A stretch of DNA of 64,000 nt from assembly GCF_002776525.5 (NCBI RefSeq), contig NC_045441.1:130801402-130865401 (forward strand). Reading direction: 5' to 3'. The position numbers and the translations under genes were made by a program. The notes beneath the pieces are model-generated. The model did not search any database. It saw nothing but the letters and a program-made list of their open reading frames with translations, and had not been told where the DNA came from. Within the stretch, counting starts at the first letter, position 1, and each line of letters begins with the position of its first letter. The DNA is from Piliocolobus tephrosceles. Taxonomy: Eukaryota; Chordata; Mammalia; Primates; Cercopithecidae. Positions 11,401 to 25,700 of this stretch are shown one piece after another.

Positions 11401-14400
11401 CTCATCACATCCCACACTAACCTTTTCAAGCCAGCCCCCGGCTGCTCCTCAGTCCCCCATCTGGTGGCCCCACCATCCTTGTTATCCTAGACTCTTCCGT
11501 TGTAGCCTCACACACATCAGAACCTTTACAATCCAATCTGACAAGTTTGGTCCAGTTTCTCTAAAATACATCTAGAATGCATCTTCTCTGCTTTAATCCA
11601 GACCCTAATCTTTGGCCAGGCCACTGATGTGTCCTCCAACCCATCTTCTACATTGTCACCAGCGTTCACAGCCGATCAGGTCACTCCTGGGCTTAAAACC
11701 CCATCCCCTTGATGTGGCCCAAACTCTTCCAAACTTGATCAGTGACAGAAAGACTCAAGCAGTTTCTGCTCCAGGGATTTAAGCAGCACCCCTGACTCTG
11801 GCTTCTGGTTACCTCTATAGCACACCACGCCCACAGGCGGGGGAGAAAATATCAAAATGCGCTTTCGAAGTAAGGCAAATTTCCAGAGGATGAGGATCTG
11901 TTCTCCAAAGAACTTTATAAACTGAGACATGCAGCCAGCTGGGTGTGTGATCTGAAAAAATTGAGGGGAATAGGGAGGAGAAAGTGTGAGGAACAGCTTG
12001 TTAGAAATATAGCAAAAGGTATCTAATCCTCGCCTCCGAAATTCTAAAGTCCATCCAAACAGATACATTAAAGGATGCTTATTTCCACACAAAATGATGT
12101 TTTTCACTTTAAAAGTCTTACCTTTAAACTGGATTTCTGTAATACAACAGGTCCCTGATACACTGATGTTTGAGTTTAGAGATCATTCTTTTACTCAGGA
12201 GAACAATGCAAAGAAAACAAAGCTAAATTTAAATTTTAAAAAATCAGAATAAAAGCATCTCTGAAGACACATTCTGCTTCAATAAGAAAACTCAACTCAA
12301 AAACATTACTAAGCACTGTAAGTAATAACACAGTGAGCAAACAGTCCCCAGTCAGATCCCAAATCTACAGAACTACTACTGTGCAAAGTGAGGTGTCTGC
12401 AGAAGTCACAGGTAGGAAGGAGCCCCTGGCATAATCCGTGCTACACTTCACCTCTGACCACTCTTCCTTCTTTTTTTGAGTTGGAGTCTCACTTACTCTG
12501 TCACCCAGGTTGGAGTGCTGTGGCGTGATCTTGGCTCACTGCAACCTCCACCCTCCTGGATTCGATTTTCCTACCTCAGCCTCCCAAGTAGCTGGGATTA
12601 CAGGCGTGCACCGCCAAGCCCGGCTAATTTTTGTATTTTTAGTACAAACAGGGTTTCACCACATTGGCCAAGCTGGCTTTGAACTCCTGACCTCAAGTGA
12701 TTCACCCACCTTGGCCTCCCAAAGTGCTGAGATTACAGGCGTGAGCCACCACGACTGGCCCCACTCTTCCTCCTGACACTAACTGGCAACCCCTGAATTG
12801 CCTTCTGGGAACCCTGAGCCAAGGAGGATCATAGGGGTTAAGAGCATAAGCTCTGATCCCAGGAAGAGCTGAATTCCAAACCTGACCCTGCCATTTACTA
12901 ACAGGGAGATCTGGGGAAAGTTAGCTAATGTTTTCAGTTTACTATTTTTAACTATGAACTACGGAATTATCACCTACCTTGTAGGGTTATAAGGACCACC
13001 TGAGACAAAACATGAAATAGCACATAAAAACAGCCAAGGCTATTTTTAGGACAGAAAGGCTTCAAACCCCAGGCCTTGTAAGCTTTGTGAAAGGTCACTT
13101 CCATGCCAAAGTGCCAGAAGTAAGAGCTCATCACCCATCAGGGAGGCAGGCAAGAGCACTTCTGAGAGAGGCAGCGACTCCCAGGCTGCCTGCTAGGGTT
13201 TAACAACTACCAGCCTTCGGGGGCACCTACACCCGAGCCTCAGGGCGGCCTCTGCACTCTGCCTGTCCAGGCCAGGGCTGTCTTGGGCCCTCCAAAGCTG
13301 CATCTGCAGTACCTGGAGAGGATATCCCTTTCCAAGGCATCACTCCTGCACTGATACCATTCCCCTACCCCACGCCAGGATAAAGGCAACCCTGCGCTGA
13401 GCATGCCATTTGCCACCCATGCCTACTCCTCTGCCACCACATCCCAAATCATGAGGAGGAGAGGCACCAAGTGACCAAGGCTGGTTGCATCCCTCCAATC
13501 ACTATCTCTCATCAAAGTCTTAACAGCAACCAGATAGGAAAGGGCGCCAAAGCATACCCCGGTTCCTCCCAGCTTTCCCACTGGTTATCTTCAGGCGTCC
13601 CACTTGTTCTTCCACCACATGGAGGCCCGGCAGGGCTCGCCCGGCGTATATTTTATAGGTTAGTGGGAGAAACAGGTAAACAAGCATTTAAAATATAGCC
13701 TGATGGGAGCCGTGATAGGAGAAGAATGGGGGTTGGTGGAGCAAACCAGAGGGTGCCTCACCCCACTCCAGGAGAGACAGAAAAGACTTCCTGGGGGAAG
13801 TGATGTTGAAGCTTTGACATAAAGATGAATCTGAGGCTGGGCGCTGTGGCTCACGCCTGAATCCCAGCACTTTGGGAGGCTGAGGTGGGCAGATCACAAG
13901 GTCAGGAGTTCAAGACCAGCCTGGTCAACATACCCCATCTCTACTAAAAATACAAAAAATTAGCTAGGTGTGGTGTCACGTGTCTGTAATCCCAGCTACT
14001 TGGGAGGCTGAGGCAGAAGAATCGCTGGAACCTGGGAGGCAGAAGTTGCAGTCAGTTGAGATTGTGCCACTGCACTCCAGCCTGGGCGACAATACAAGAC
14101 TCCGTCTCAAAACAAACAAAACAAACTAAACAAACAGATGAATCTGAGGGAAGGTGTTCACATACAAAGGCCTGCAGGTAAGAGGGAACATGGCCCTTCT
14201 TGGGACCTGCAAGTAGTTCAGGTCCTGTGCCCAGGCCCATGCCAGGAAGCACTGCCCATAGGACCACCTCTTCTAAAAGAGTCAGCTCTAGAGACTTCTC
14301 ACCCTCCTCACTTTACCAGGCTCACTGCACATGCAACAGAAATTTCTCCTGCTTTCATTGACATCTCTTTCCCCTTTTCCAGCCTTGTTTCTCTGCAGCT

Positions 14401-17400
14401 TTTACAGAGATCTCTCTTTCCTTGATGTCTCCAGTGTGTACCTTCATGTTTTCCCTCCAACCTTTCAAGTCCATACTCCATCCTCTTTTCACTCCAATTT
14501 CTTTTTACTCCCTAACCTCTGTCACCTCAGTCTCCATAGCAGGCTCTGATAAGACCCATGCCGGCCACTAGGGACACCCTCCACTGCTGGGGCCCAACCC
14601 TCCTCCCCTATATCCCTCTCCCACTCCCCCATGTTCCTAAGGGGAGCATTTAGCAGCCACATCTGGATCTCTCAGAGAGGTCTTCCTCTTCCCTCTGCTT
14701 CCTTTCCAGTTTATTTTCTTTCCCTCTGAAACAGTCCTATATCTGACTCCTACGTTAAAAGTCTACTTCTTTAAAGTTTTTTTTTTTTTTTTTTTGAGAG
14801 GGAGTCTTGCCCTCTGGCCCAGGCTGGAGTGGGAGTGCAGTGGTGCTATCTCGGCTCACTGCAACCTCTGCCTCCCGGGTTCAAACAATTATCCTGCCTC
14901 ATCCTCCCAAGTAGTTGGAATTACAGGCGTGCGCCACCATGCCTAGCTAATTTTTGCATTTTTAGGAGAGATGGGGTTTCACCACGTTGGCTAGGCTGGT
15001 TTCGAATTCCTGATCTCATGATCCACCCGCCTTGGTCTCCCAAAGTGCTGGGATTACAGGCATAAGCCACTGTGCCCAGACTAAAGTTTTTCTTTATATG
15101 TGTGTTCATGTTGTAAAAATTCATTGAATTATATACATATGATTTTTGAACTTCTATAAAGTTTTATGTTTCAATAAAAAGCTTAATATATATACATTAT
15201 TTTCCATACATGATAATCATATATACTATTTTTGAACTTATTCCTATAAAATGTTATATTTCAATAAAAACTGAAAGATATATTACATTATTTTCCATCC
15301 ATGACAAGTATTATATCATACATGCTTTTTTTTTTTTTTTTTTTGAGACGGAGTCTCGCTCTGTTGCCCAGGCTGGAATGCAGTGGTGCGATCTCGGCTC
15401 ACTGCAAGCTCCGCCTCCAGGGTTCACACCATTCTCCTGCCTCAGCCTCCCGAGTAGCTGGGACTACAGGCACCCACCACCATGCCTGGCTAATATTTTT
15501 GTCTTTTTTAGTAGAGACGGGGTTTCACTGTTAGCCAGGATGGTCTCGATCTCCTGACCTTGTGATCCGCCTGCCTCGGCCTCCCAAAGTGCTGGGACAT
15601 ACATGCTATTTAAGTGTCGTCATTTTTTCCTGGCCCTGCCTTTTTTATACATGTAAGCCTTGCCCTACCCCATCCCATACTTTACCTCATCCCAGGGAAT
15701 ACATATCTTAATAAACTTGTATACACCCATCAATACTTTCCATGTGTACGTCTGGGTGTGTATGTGTGTGTGTCTATCTAGAGACTGTGACTGTTTAACA
15801 ACAGTGTAATCGTATCACATGTACAGCCGGCCGGCCCTCTGTATCCCGATACCATATCCTCAGATTCAACCAACTGCATGCAGATAAAAAATTTTGGAAA
15901 AATAAAGAATAACAATAATAAATATATGTAAAAAAACAACACAGTATAACAACTATGTGCATAGCATTTCCATTGTATGAGGTATTATAAGTAATCTAGA
16001 GATGATTTAAAGCACAGAAGGTCCCTGATTTACCATGATTCAACTTACCAAGTTTTCAACTGTATGATGGGTTTATTAGGAGGTAGCCCCATGGTAAGTC
16101 AAGAAGCTCCTTAAGACTTTGATGGGATTATGGTTTCTACTGAATGCGCATTGCTTCCACACCATCATAAAGTTGACAAATCATACATTAAGTGGACCCA
16201 TCGTAAGTCAGGGACTGTCGGCTGCGTTGCCAGCATTAAATGCACTTTTGACTTACAATGTTTTCAACTTACAATGGGCTTATGGGGGTGTAAACCCACA
16301 GTAAGTTGAGGAGTATCTGTATACGCACAGACTACATCCTATTATATGGGGACTTAAGCATCTGCAGATTTGGGTATCTGAGGCAGGTCGCCTAGAACCA
16401 AGGCCCTGCAGATACCAAGGGATGATGAGTTTTCTGCACCTTGCTATTCTCACACAAATGAGATCTGGTGGTCCTTCCATGTCATCTTCTTATGCTCTAA
16501 TTCACTATTCACCACAGGCCTTTCAATACATAGGCCTTCTAGTTTTCTACCACTGTGAACAATGTTGAATTAAATATTGTTCCACATACATCATTCTGGT
16601 AGATAGATCCTGAGGAGTAAGGTTGCTGAAACAAAAGCCACGTATGTTTTATTTATTTGTTTGTTTATTTATTTAGAGAAGTCTCACTCTGTCATCCAGG
16701 CTGGAGTGCAGTGGTGCGATGTTGGCTCGCTGCAACTTCTGCCTCCCAGGTTCAAGCAATTCTCCTGCCTCAGCCTCCCGAGTATGTGGGATTACAGGTG
16801 CCCACCACCACGCCTGGCTAATTTTTGTATTTTTAGTAGAGACAGGATTTCACCATGTTGGCCAGGCTGGTCTCAAACTCTTGACCTCAAGTGAGCTGCC
16901 CGCCTTGGCCTCCCTAAGTGCTGGGATTACAGGCGTGAGCCACCATGCCTGGCCATGTTTTTTATTTTGATGTGCTGACATACTGTTTTGTAAAAAGAAG
17001 ACACTCCACATTTGTACCTGCAAACATGACAGTACCCTCTTCCCTGCATCTCCTAGGGTCTAACAGTTATGTTAATGAGCTGTCCTCAAAAGCATGGGCA
17101 GTTTTCTTTGTTCTTAGTCCCTCATCTCTGGATTCTTATGGGGAAGAATATGAGTGCATTTGGGTCACATGCAGGTCACCTCCCTGTGGATTTGGAGATA
17201 ATTCCAACAGAAATTTGACTCTGAAGGAAAAAATGGGTCTCAGTTATGAGCAGACAGAAAGAGAACAGGACTCAGGTCAGTGTAAGCCCAGAGTACCTCC
17301 AATGGCCCTCTGACCATTTCTTAATGATTGTCTCTCAGCCTATACCATGGGCTTGGGAAACCTGTAAAGGACAATTCCTAAACTCACACGCCAATTGGCT

Positions 17401-19695
17401 TCCTGTTAGAGTTCTTCAATGGAGAGCAAGGATTGTAGATTGAAAGGCAGAAGGAAATCTCTTCAGCTTCTTCCTCCAGCTAGTATTTCTCCAGCAGCAG
17501 AAGACACCCATGACTCCAGTCTCCAGCTTTCCTCAGCATGCACAGCACAGGTGCAGCCACACCTCCTGAGAGGTCCCAGCATAGATGCGCAGTGCCTCCC
17601 TCAGTGATCTGAGTACTGGCTGTGCAGGGACCCCTCCTGCAGGCTCCCACAGTTTTGATCATTCTGCTTCTCTTGCTTTGTTACCCCAGCCCTAGGGGAG
17701 GGTGGAAGGCAGCCTCTAAGACAGTCCCCAGTGATACCCACCTCTTGGTATTTATGGCCTTATGCGATCCCCTCGTCCTCTTAATTTGCTTCTAAGAAAA
17801 TAATGGTGACATTGCAGGGCTGTCACTTCCATGATTAGGTTACAAAGGGATCTGACTTCCATCCTGCTAGTACACTCTCTTACTGGCTTAGATAAAGCAA
17901 GCTCGCATAGTGGAGAGACCCACATGGCTAAGAACTGAGGGGAGCCCCCAACTAACAGCCAGCAAGGTACTGAGGCCTTCAGTTCAAAACAGTCCTCAAG
18001 AAATTCAATCCTGCCAACACCCACATGATCTTAGCGGTGGACACCTCCCCAGTCAAACTTTCAGATGATCCCCTAACCCTGGCTGATACCATCTCATGAG
18101 AGATCATGACACAGAGAATCTGGTTAAGCCATGCTGGGATTCCTGACTTACAGAAGCTGTGAAATAATAAATATTTACTGTTTTAAAACATTAATTTGGG
18201 GATAATTTGTTCCACAGCAATAGATGACTAATACAGGGCATTAGTCAGGCTATTGTCTATGATTACTAATATATTGGTTACCTATTCCTTTTTTACTCCT
18301 TCAGCCTTCCAACTCCTATATTACTGATTTCCTGTATTAAATTAGTTTGAAATACCTAGCATGGTCTCTTTTCCCGGTAAGTCCCTAATTGGTACTTATT
18401 AGGATTCAAGTTCCAAGGTCTACTATTTAAGGCTCTCTACAATCTAATTTCAGCCTAGTTCTACAATCATTTCCCTCATGCCAGCTGACTTAATCCCAGC
18501 CAAACTAGTTTGCTCCTGTCCCATGAACTTGGCTTGCATTTTTCCGTGTCCACATCTCTGCAAACACAATAAAGTGGGGCAGGACACATGCACTGGCTGT
18601 GGCACTAGACCTCTGTTTAAACCTTGGCTCTAACTCCTATTAGCTATAAGACCTAAAGCAAGTCACTAGCCCTTTATAAGCTTCGGTTGCTTTCGCTGGA
18701 AAACAAGGATTAAAAAAACATTTACTTTTATTTTAGAGAATGCTGCAACAGGTATAGATAAATAGCTGGCACAATGCGTAACTCCCAGAAAGTGCTAAGA
18801 AAGTGACAGACCATGGTTCTCACTGCTGCTCACACCTTTCCTGGTTCTGGAATCAGCATTCCTCACTTTCCACCTAGCCAAATACTCAGGGACCACATCC
18901 TCTCCTAAGGCATCTTCCCAGAGTTCTCCCTTGGACTCTTGGCATAATTCCTCTACCAGGGGAGTCCTAGGTTTCCATAGAAACACCCTGTGGCCAACCA
19001 CAGAGGACAGAGAAGAAAGAGAAAGAGGAGATTCATGTTCTTAGTCATATTTGCACCCTTCCAACACCTAACGCTTCGCTGGGTGCTTTGCTAACTGTAA
19101 ATAGGCATATTCTGGTACCAAAGCCAAAGTACGTCAGAAACAAATACAAAATGACGTAACATCAAAAGTATATTCACTAAGAAATGTCATACTTATTCAT
19201 CAAACTCTTCATCTTTAGTTCAAATGTCTGGTGTTAAAATAGCAGAAGCAATCAACAGAATTAAATCCATCTTTTCACGACTGGCCTATCACGCCTTTAT
19301 ACTATGATTACAGAAGTGTCTAGAAAGCATATTAAGATAACTTGCTTTACCTTTTAAACAAACCAAATGCTTATGTTGCAACTCTATCAAAAGTAGATAT
19401 TTTGTATGATCCAAAGACATAAATTTTGTATTCATTAAAAATTAATCAACAGCTACTATTCCCAGATACAGATCCAGTATCGCGTAAGAAAAGCAGGGCT
19501 AACCTCACCTTCATCTCAGGGTACATGTATCGGTGGATGGAAGGCAGCCAGTAGACAGGGGGCAGGCTGCTGCCTCTGCCGGGACCAGCATGGAGCACCC
19601 CCTTTTTGTCCTCATAGAAGGCGGCCAGATGAGAGTAATGTCCTGGCATCTCCAGCTGGTGCCTGCAGAAAAACACATACATGCATACATGCATG

Positions 19696-19731
<36 letters not shown>

Positions 19732-22700
19732 GAGAACAGCCCTGGTCACAGCTCTGCTACCACTCCTACCCCCCACCCACCTCAAGGGCTGCAACGCTCG
19801 GGGGCAAAGGCCCTGACATACTCCAAAGATCCCCATTTGGAGGCTGCTCAGGTCACCTCCTTTAATGCTACAGAAGATGCTTAGGAAAAGTTCAAACATG
19901 GGCCTGAAACTCCCTGACAGCACCATGGAACACATTCTTTTTCTCATGGGAAACAGACAGAATTAACAGACTATGACTAATGTCTATTGTTCTTGAGCAA
20001 GGTACGCCGGAGACTGGGTGCCACTTCCCAGAGAATGGCTGTTTCCTGTGTGAAGGGCCAGCTTGAAAGCCTAAAATTCCCTGCTTAAAGCCGCTCTTTG
20101 TTTAGAGAACTCATGCTTGCCTGCTTGCTTTGTTGTTATGGAAGAATACAGAGAAGCTTACCCCCAATGTCTCAAATAAGAGAAAACAATTATTATTGGA
20201 TATCACCAGGGCTCATAATTTCTGCATTAAGTATAATAATAAAGAAATAAAAAGCATCAGAATCTCTTCTCTGCCCGCCCCACTGGCTCGAGTCACAGAG
20301 CCTGGCTGTGGCTGGCCCTGCTGGCTGACCCCAGACCCCAGAACCCAGAAGGCAGCACCCTGGGCCATTTGGAGAGTGGAGAATCCTGCCCCCCAGTGGA
20401 GCTCAGGAGCACTGTGAGGACTGTTTGTCAGTATGTTTAATGGGGGTGTTATAGGTTGAATTTTGTCCCCACAAAAAAGATGGGGCCCCAGCACCTCACT
20501 CAGAATGGGAACTTATTTGGATAGCATCTTTACATAGGTAATCGAGTTAAAATGAAGTTACTGGAGCCGGCCCTGGTCCAGTATGAATGCTGTCCTTATA
20601 GAAAGGGGACTTTTGGACACAGAGACACACACACACAGCAAACAGCGGGTGAACATGAAGACAAGAGACTGGGATGATGCATCTACAAGCCAAGGAACCC
20701 CAAAGATTGCCAGCGTCCACCAGCAGCTGGGGGAGAGGCCTGGAACGGATTCTCCCTCACAGCCCCAAAGGGAACCCACACTGCTGAGACCTTGACTTTG
20801 GACTTCCAGCCTCTAGAACTGTGAGACACTATGTTTCTGCTGTTTCAAGCCACCCAGTTTTTGGCACTTTGTTATGTAGGCCCGGAAAAGCCCTAATTGA
20901 GGGGGGAATAAAAGGCACCAAAACCCTCTTAGCCCATCGTTATTTTCTCAGTGTCCTACAATTTCCATCAATCAATGAACAAAAAGCAAAATACAGCTTC
21001 ACTGAGCAAGGGAAACATCCCTAATTATGGTTGGCCCTGGAACAGCGGTGATTAAAAACAGGCATTCCCCGCTGCCGCACTGCCTCTGCAAACTGCCACA
21101 GTGGATTACCCCAAACTATGACACCAACTGTTCAGAGTCAAGATTTCATCAACCAGCTATAGCCTTCCATTCTCCAACCATCTCCACTCCACAGTGACTT
21201 ACAGCTCTCATGTCAAAGTGATGACAACAGACCTTCAGACAAATTTATATTTTAAAAAGGAAAAAAAAATCACTATATTCATATAATGATTACTAATACA
21301 AGATGGATGATAGCTCCAATTTCAGGGCTTCTATGCATTTTAAGTTTTGACAAGGAGGTAGTCCTCCTATAACAAATAACTAGTTGGGAGGAGGGTGCTT
21401 ATAATCATTTAGCTCACTTTTACAAATGTTCATGAGCTAGACAGGAAACCCATGGTCTAAGCTGTGTCTGACAATTCTGAGAAGATGGCAATTTCAGATA
21501 CTTTTTAGGGAAGTTGGTGAAACTGATCAAAGTTTGATTCACAGAAAAATCACAAAAGGCAATTATGTTCAAAGGTGTTTTTATTAGGATGGAATTTCCC
21601 TAAAAAGAACACTGAGAATATTTTGTTATATTTTAATACTGTATTTTTCTGTGTTAAAGGGGGCTGTGTCAGGGGTAATTTATATTTTTTCATTCAAAGG
21701 TATTTCATTAGGATCAAATTTCCCTAAAACTGAGAATCATTTCATTGTATTTTTAATACTACTATATTTTCTGTGTTAAAGGGGGCTGTGTCAAGGTAAT
21801 ATTTTTTCATTTTCTAGGTTTATTGTTTGCTGATTTCTGCTCAATTGCCTTTTCTGTTTAACTACATTAAACCGTATACTTGAATCACGATTCTAAAGAA
21901 AAGTTCGGTACAAAAGTTACAGTCCTTTAGACAAAGAACTAATATGAGGATTCTGTGCTTTGACTGCCTCAGATATTACTGACTGATGGGACAGAACAAG
22001 GCAATAATATGGAATCTGAACATAGACACAAACATAAATTGGCAGTTCCTGGATGAATGTTAAGCAACTGTTGTATGAAAGCCTCAAAATTTAAACACAC
22101 TACAGATTTTGCAACAAACAAGATTGTCAAACTACAATATCAAGAAAGACCGAAAAGTACTGAAACAAGGCTCAGAGTGCTGGATAAGTTAGTCTTCAAA
22201 GATGATGTCAAAGGAGCCCTTCCTGGTAAACTTACCTACAAGAATGCAGAAAGCGAGAAACCACCACACTGAAACGTATGCCAAACCACCTATGGAAACC
22301 ATCCAAGAGCCGTGACACTGTAAAAACTAGAGAACAACTGGCTCAATATGTATTATTAATCTGAAGCCATAGGCTGCTGGGCCAGAGACACTGGAATTCT
22401 CCTTAAGCCCACAGCTCCTTCACTGATAAAACACAGCCATATGTGGCCATGCAGATGCCCAATGCAACTGACCCTGCCTGTCCCTACCACACCGGCAATA
22501 ATTCATCCACAATCAGAATCAGAGATGCCTTCGTGCGACAATTACACTTCATCACTCTGGTGTGTTAATTATTGGTCTGAACAGGCTGGGCATGGTGGCT
22601 CATGCCTATAATCCCAGCACTTTGGGAGGGTGAGGTGGGTGGATCGCTTGGGGCCGGAAGTTCCAGACCAGCCTGGCCAACATGGTGAAACCTGTCTCTA

Positions 22701-25700
22701 CTAAAAATCTCAGCTACTGGGGAGTTGAGGCACAAGAATTGCTTGAACCCAGGAGGTGAAGGTTTCAGTGGACCAAGATCACACCACTGCATCCAGCCTG
22801 GGTGGCAGAGCAAGACTGTCTCAAAAACATATATATCTATGTGTGTGTGTGTGTGTGTGTATTTACGTATGTGTATATATGTGTGTATGTGTGTGTATAT
22901 GTATATATCTGTCTGAACAAATGGACTCCTAGTTCCTGGCTTTGCAAATGCAGAAAAATAAGCACCCCCATTTTCTACTGCTGGTGCAGGGATACAATGG
23001 CACCACCTTATGAAGCATAACTTACAGCTTGTATTAAATTGTACATTGTATATATCCTCTGATCCAATGATTCCCCTTCTCGGATTGTGGCCTAAAGAAC
23101 TATTTCTAGATGTGAACAGTCATTTACTCATAAGGATGCTGATGTGCACGGTGGTGAAAAAAATAAGGAACACCCTAAAACCCCAATAACAGTGAAACAG
23201 TTAAATAAATTGTGATGTATCTATATATTGAAATGCTGTGAAACCACAATAATATTGAGGACTATAATTCATGATACACCGTAAAGGTTAATCTACCAAG
23301 TTACAAAATTTACATACTGAATGACCTCAATAATCCTTTTTCTTTCTTTCCCTTTTGGAGACGGAGTCTCGCTCTGTTGCCCAGGCTGGAGTGCAGTGGC
23401 GCGATCTCAGCTCACTGCAACCTCTACCTCTGGATGTATTTGTCATCTAGCTTCAATCATATTTGATCCATATGGTTATACTTATACCCTATACCCTACC
23501 ATCACCACTTTTTTCCTAGAATGTCTTAAAGAAAATCCCACCTCATAACATTTCATTGATAAATGCTTTGTAAGGCATCTCCAACTGATAAAATCTGTTT
23601 AAATAACTAACACATAATCGCCATGCCATTATCTCACCCAACAATAATAATGCCTTAATATAAATATCCAGTCCACATTCAAAATATAGCCACTGTCCCC
23701 CAAACGCTATTTCACAGTTGGTTTGGATCGAGATCTGAGCAAGGTAAAATGTGGTTATGAGTCATAGGTCTGTTTATTCAATAACAGTCCCTCTTGCCTT
23801 TTCTAATTTAATTTTTAAAATTATGAAATAGTTCTCCAATATCTTCTGATTCATAAGAAATAATCGTTAAAAGACTCTTTAGAGATACTGAGGGCAAAAA
23901 TAGGTTTGGAACATCAGAAGTCAGAAGAAATACAAAACACAGATTAAGTGCTGCAGAAATGAAGACTAGTGAATTCATGTAAAAGCGGCTGCCGTATTCA
24001 AGTATTATCCTAACCTAGACCTGAGCTTATCTAACTGTGCTTCCTTCTTTTCCTCATACTGTCATACAAGTCTCTTCTGTTACCTATAGCCGTCTTTAAT
24101 CACCAAGCCGTAAAACCTTTCTAGCTATGACTCAAAATCTAGAAGCCATAAAAAGACGAATGAATTCAAAGAAAAACACCTATATGACAAGAAGGTAATG
24201 TTAAAAGACAAATGATAAAGTGTTATGTAAGTTTTCAATTTATATAACAAAGAAAAAATTTCCCTATTGTACAAACTCCTAGAAATTAATAAGAAAAGGC
24301 CGGGCGCGGTGGTTCATGCCTGTAATCCCAGCACTTTGGGAGGCCGAGCTGGGGAGATCACATGAGGCTGGGAGTTAAGAGACCACCCTGACCAACATGG
24401 AGAAACCCCATCTCTACTAAAAATACAGAATTTGCCAGGCGTGGTGGCACATGCCTGTAATCCCAGCTACTCGGGAGGCCGAGGCAGGAGAATCGCTTGA
24501 ACCCGGGAGGTGGAGGTTGCAGTGAGCCGAGATCACACCGTTGCACTCCAGTCTGGGCAATGAGAGCCAAACTCCATCTCAAAAAAAAAAAAAATTAAGA
24601 AAAGCTAAACAACAAAATGTAGCAAAGGCTAGAAATGGTTCACAGAAAAAGAAATACAAATGACTCAAACACATACAAAGGTGCTCAACCTCACTTATAA
24701 GAAAAATAAAAATTAAAACTATACTGATATACGGTTATTTTATCCATCAGGTTAGAATGTCCAAACTCCCAAACTTTCATTTTTGTGTTGGCAATGTTGT
24801 GATGAAACAGACATTCTCTTGCATTACTACTGGGCATGCAAATGGCACAACCTCTATGGGAAGCAATTTGACAGGATCTATTAAGATGATATATACATAT
24901 ATCCTTTAAGCCATCAATTTCATTTCGGAAAATTTAATATACAAATATACCCCTCACGTGTGAAATGCATGATATTCAATGCAGCATCATTTGTAGCAGT
25001 AAATGGACTGGAAACAACCAAATGTCTATCAATAATGAACTTGATAAATGCTATTATTCTATACAAGGCATATGACACAGCTGAAAACAAGGAAGAAACT
25101 CTCAACGTACTGATGAGATCTTTCATACTGTTGAATGAAAAAGGCTAGGTGCAAAACAACACGAATAACATGCTATCTTTTGCAAGAAAAGGGAGACAGT
25201 ATGAATATACATTTGTATTTGTATATACACACACACACACACTTTGAGATAATACATGAGAAATGAATTATGATTACTGAGATTTGGACAGATATGGGAA
25301 CTGGATGAAGATTTTTCACTTTATGTGAGTGGTAGTCTGCCACGCTCTTCTTCTTTTAGTAACAGAACCTTCCAAATTTTAGATGGACACATGGATGCCC
25401 AGCTAAAGACCACATTTCCCAGATTCCCTTGCTATTTATGTGTGCCTAGTAACCAAGAACTGGTCAATGGAATGTGAGTAGAGGTGGTGTGTTCAACTTC
25501 CAGATCCCGGAAGTTCCAGATCCCGGAAGTTGAACATACCACCTCTGCTCACATTCCATGGAGCCAAGGTCTTTCCCTCTTCCTATAGGCTGGAAAATAA
25601 CAATGTAATGGGGAGACAGCTTCTACCATGTGGATAAGACAACACTCTAGAAAATGACATACTGTAAGACTGAATGACTCGGGTCCAAGAATGACCAGTG

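Noticed and set aside
19446..19947. Frames with Val-Cys or His-Thr runs near 19.7 kb
   Set aside because: They are translations of the CA/TG microsatellite fused to exon 4 in or out of frame.
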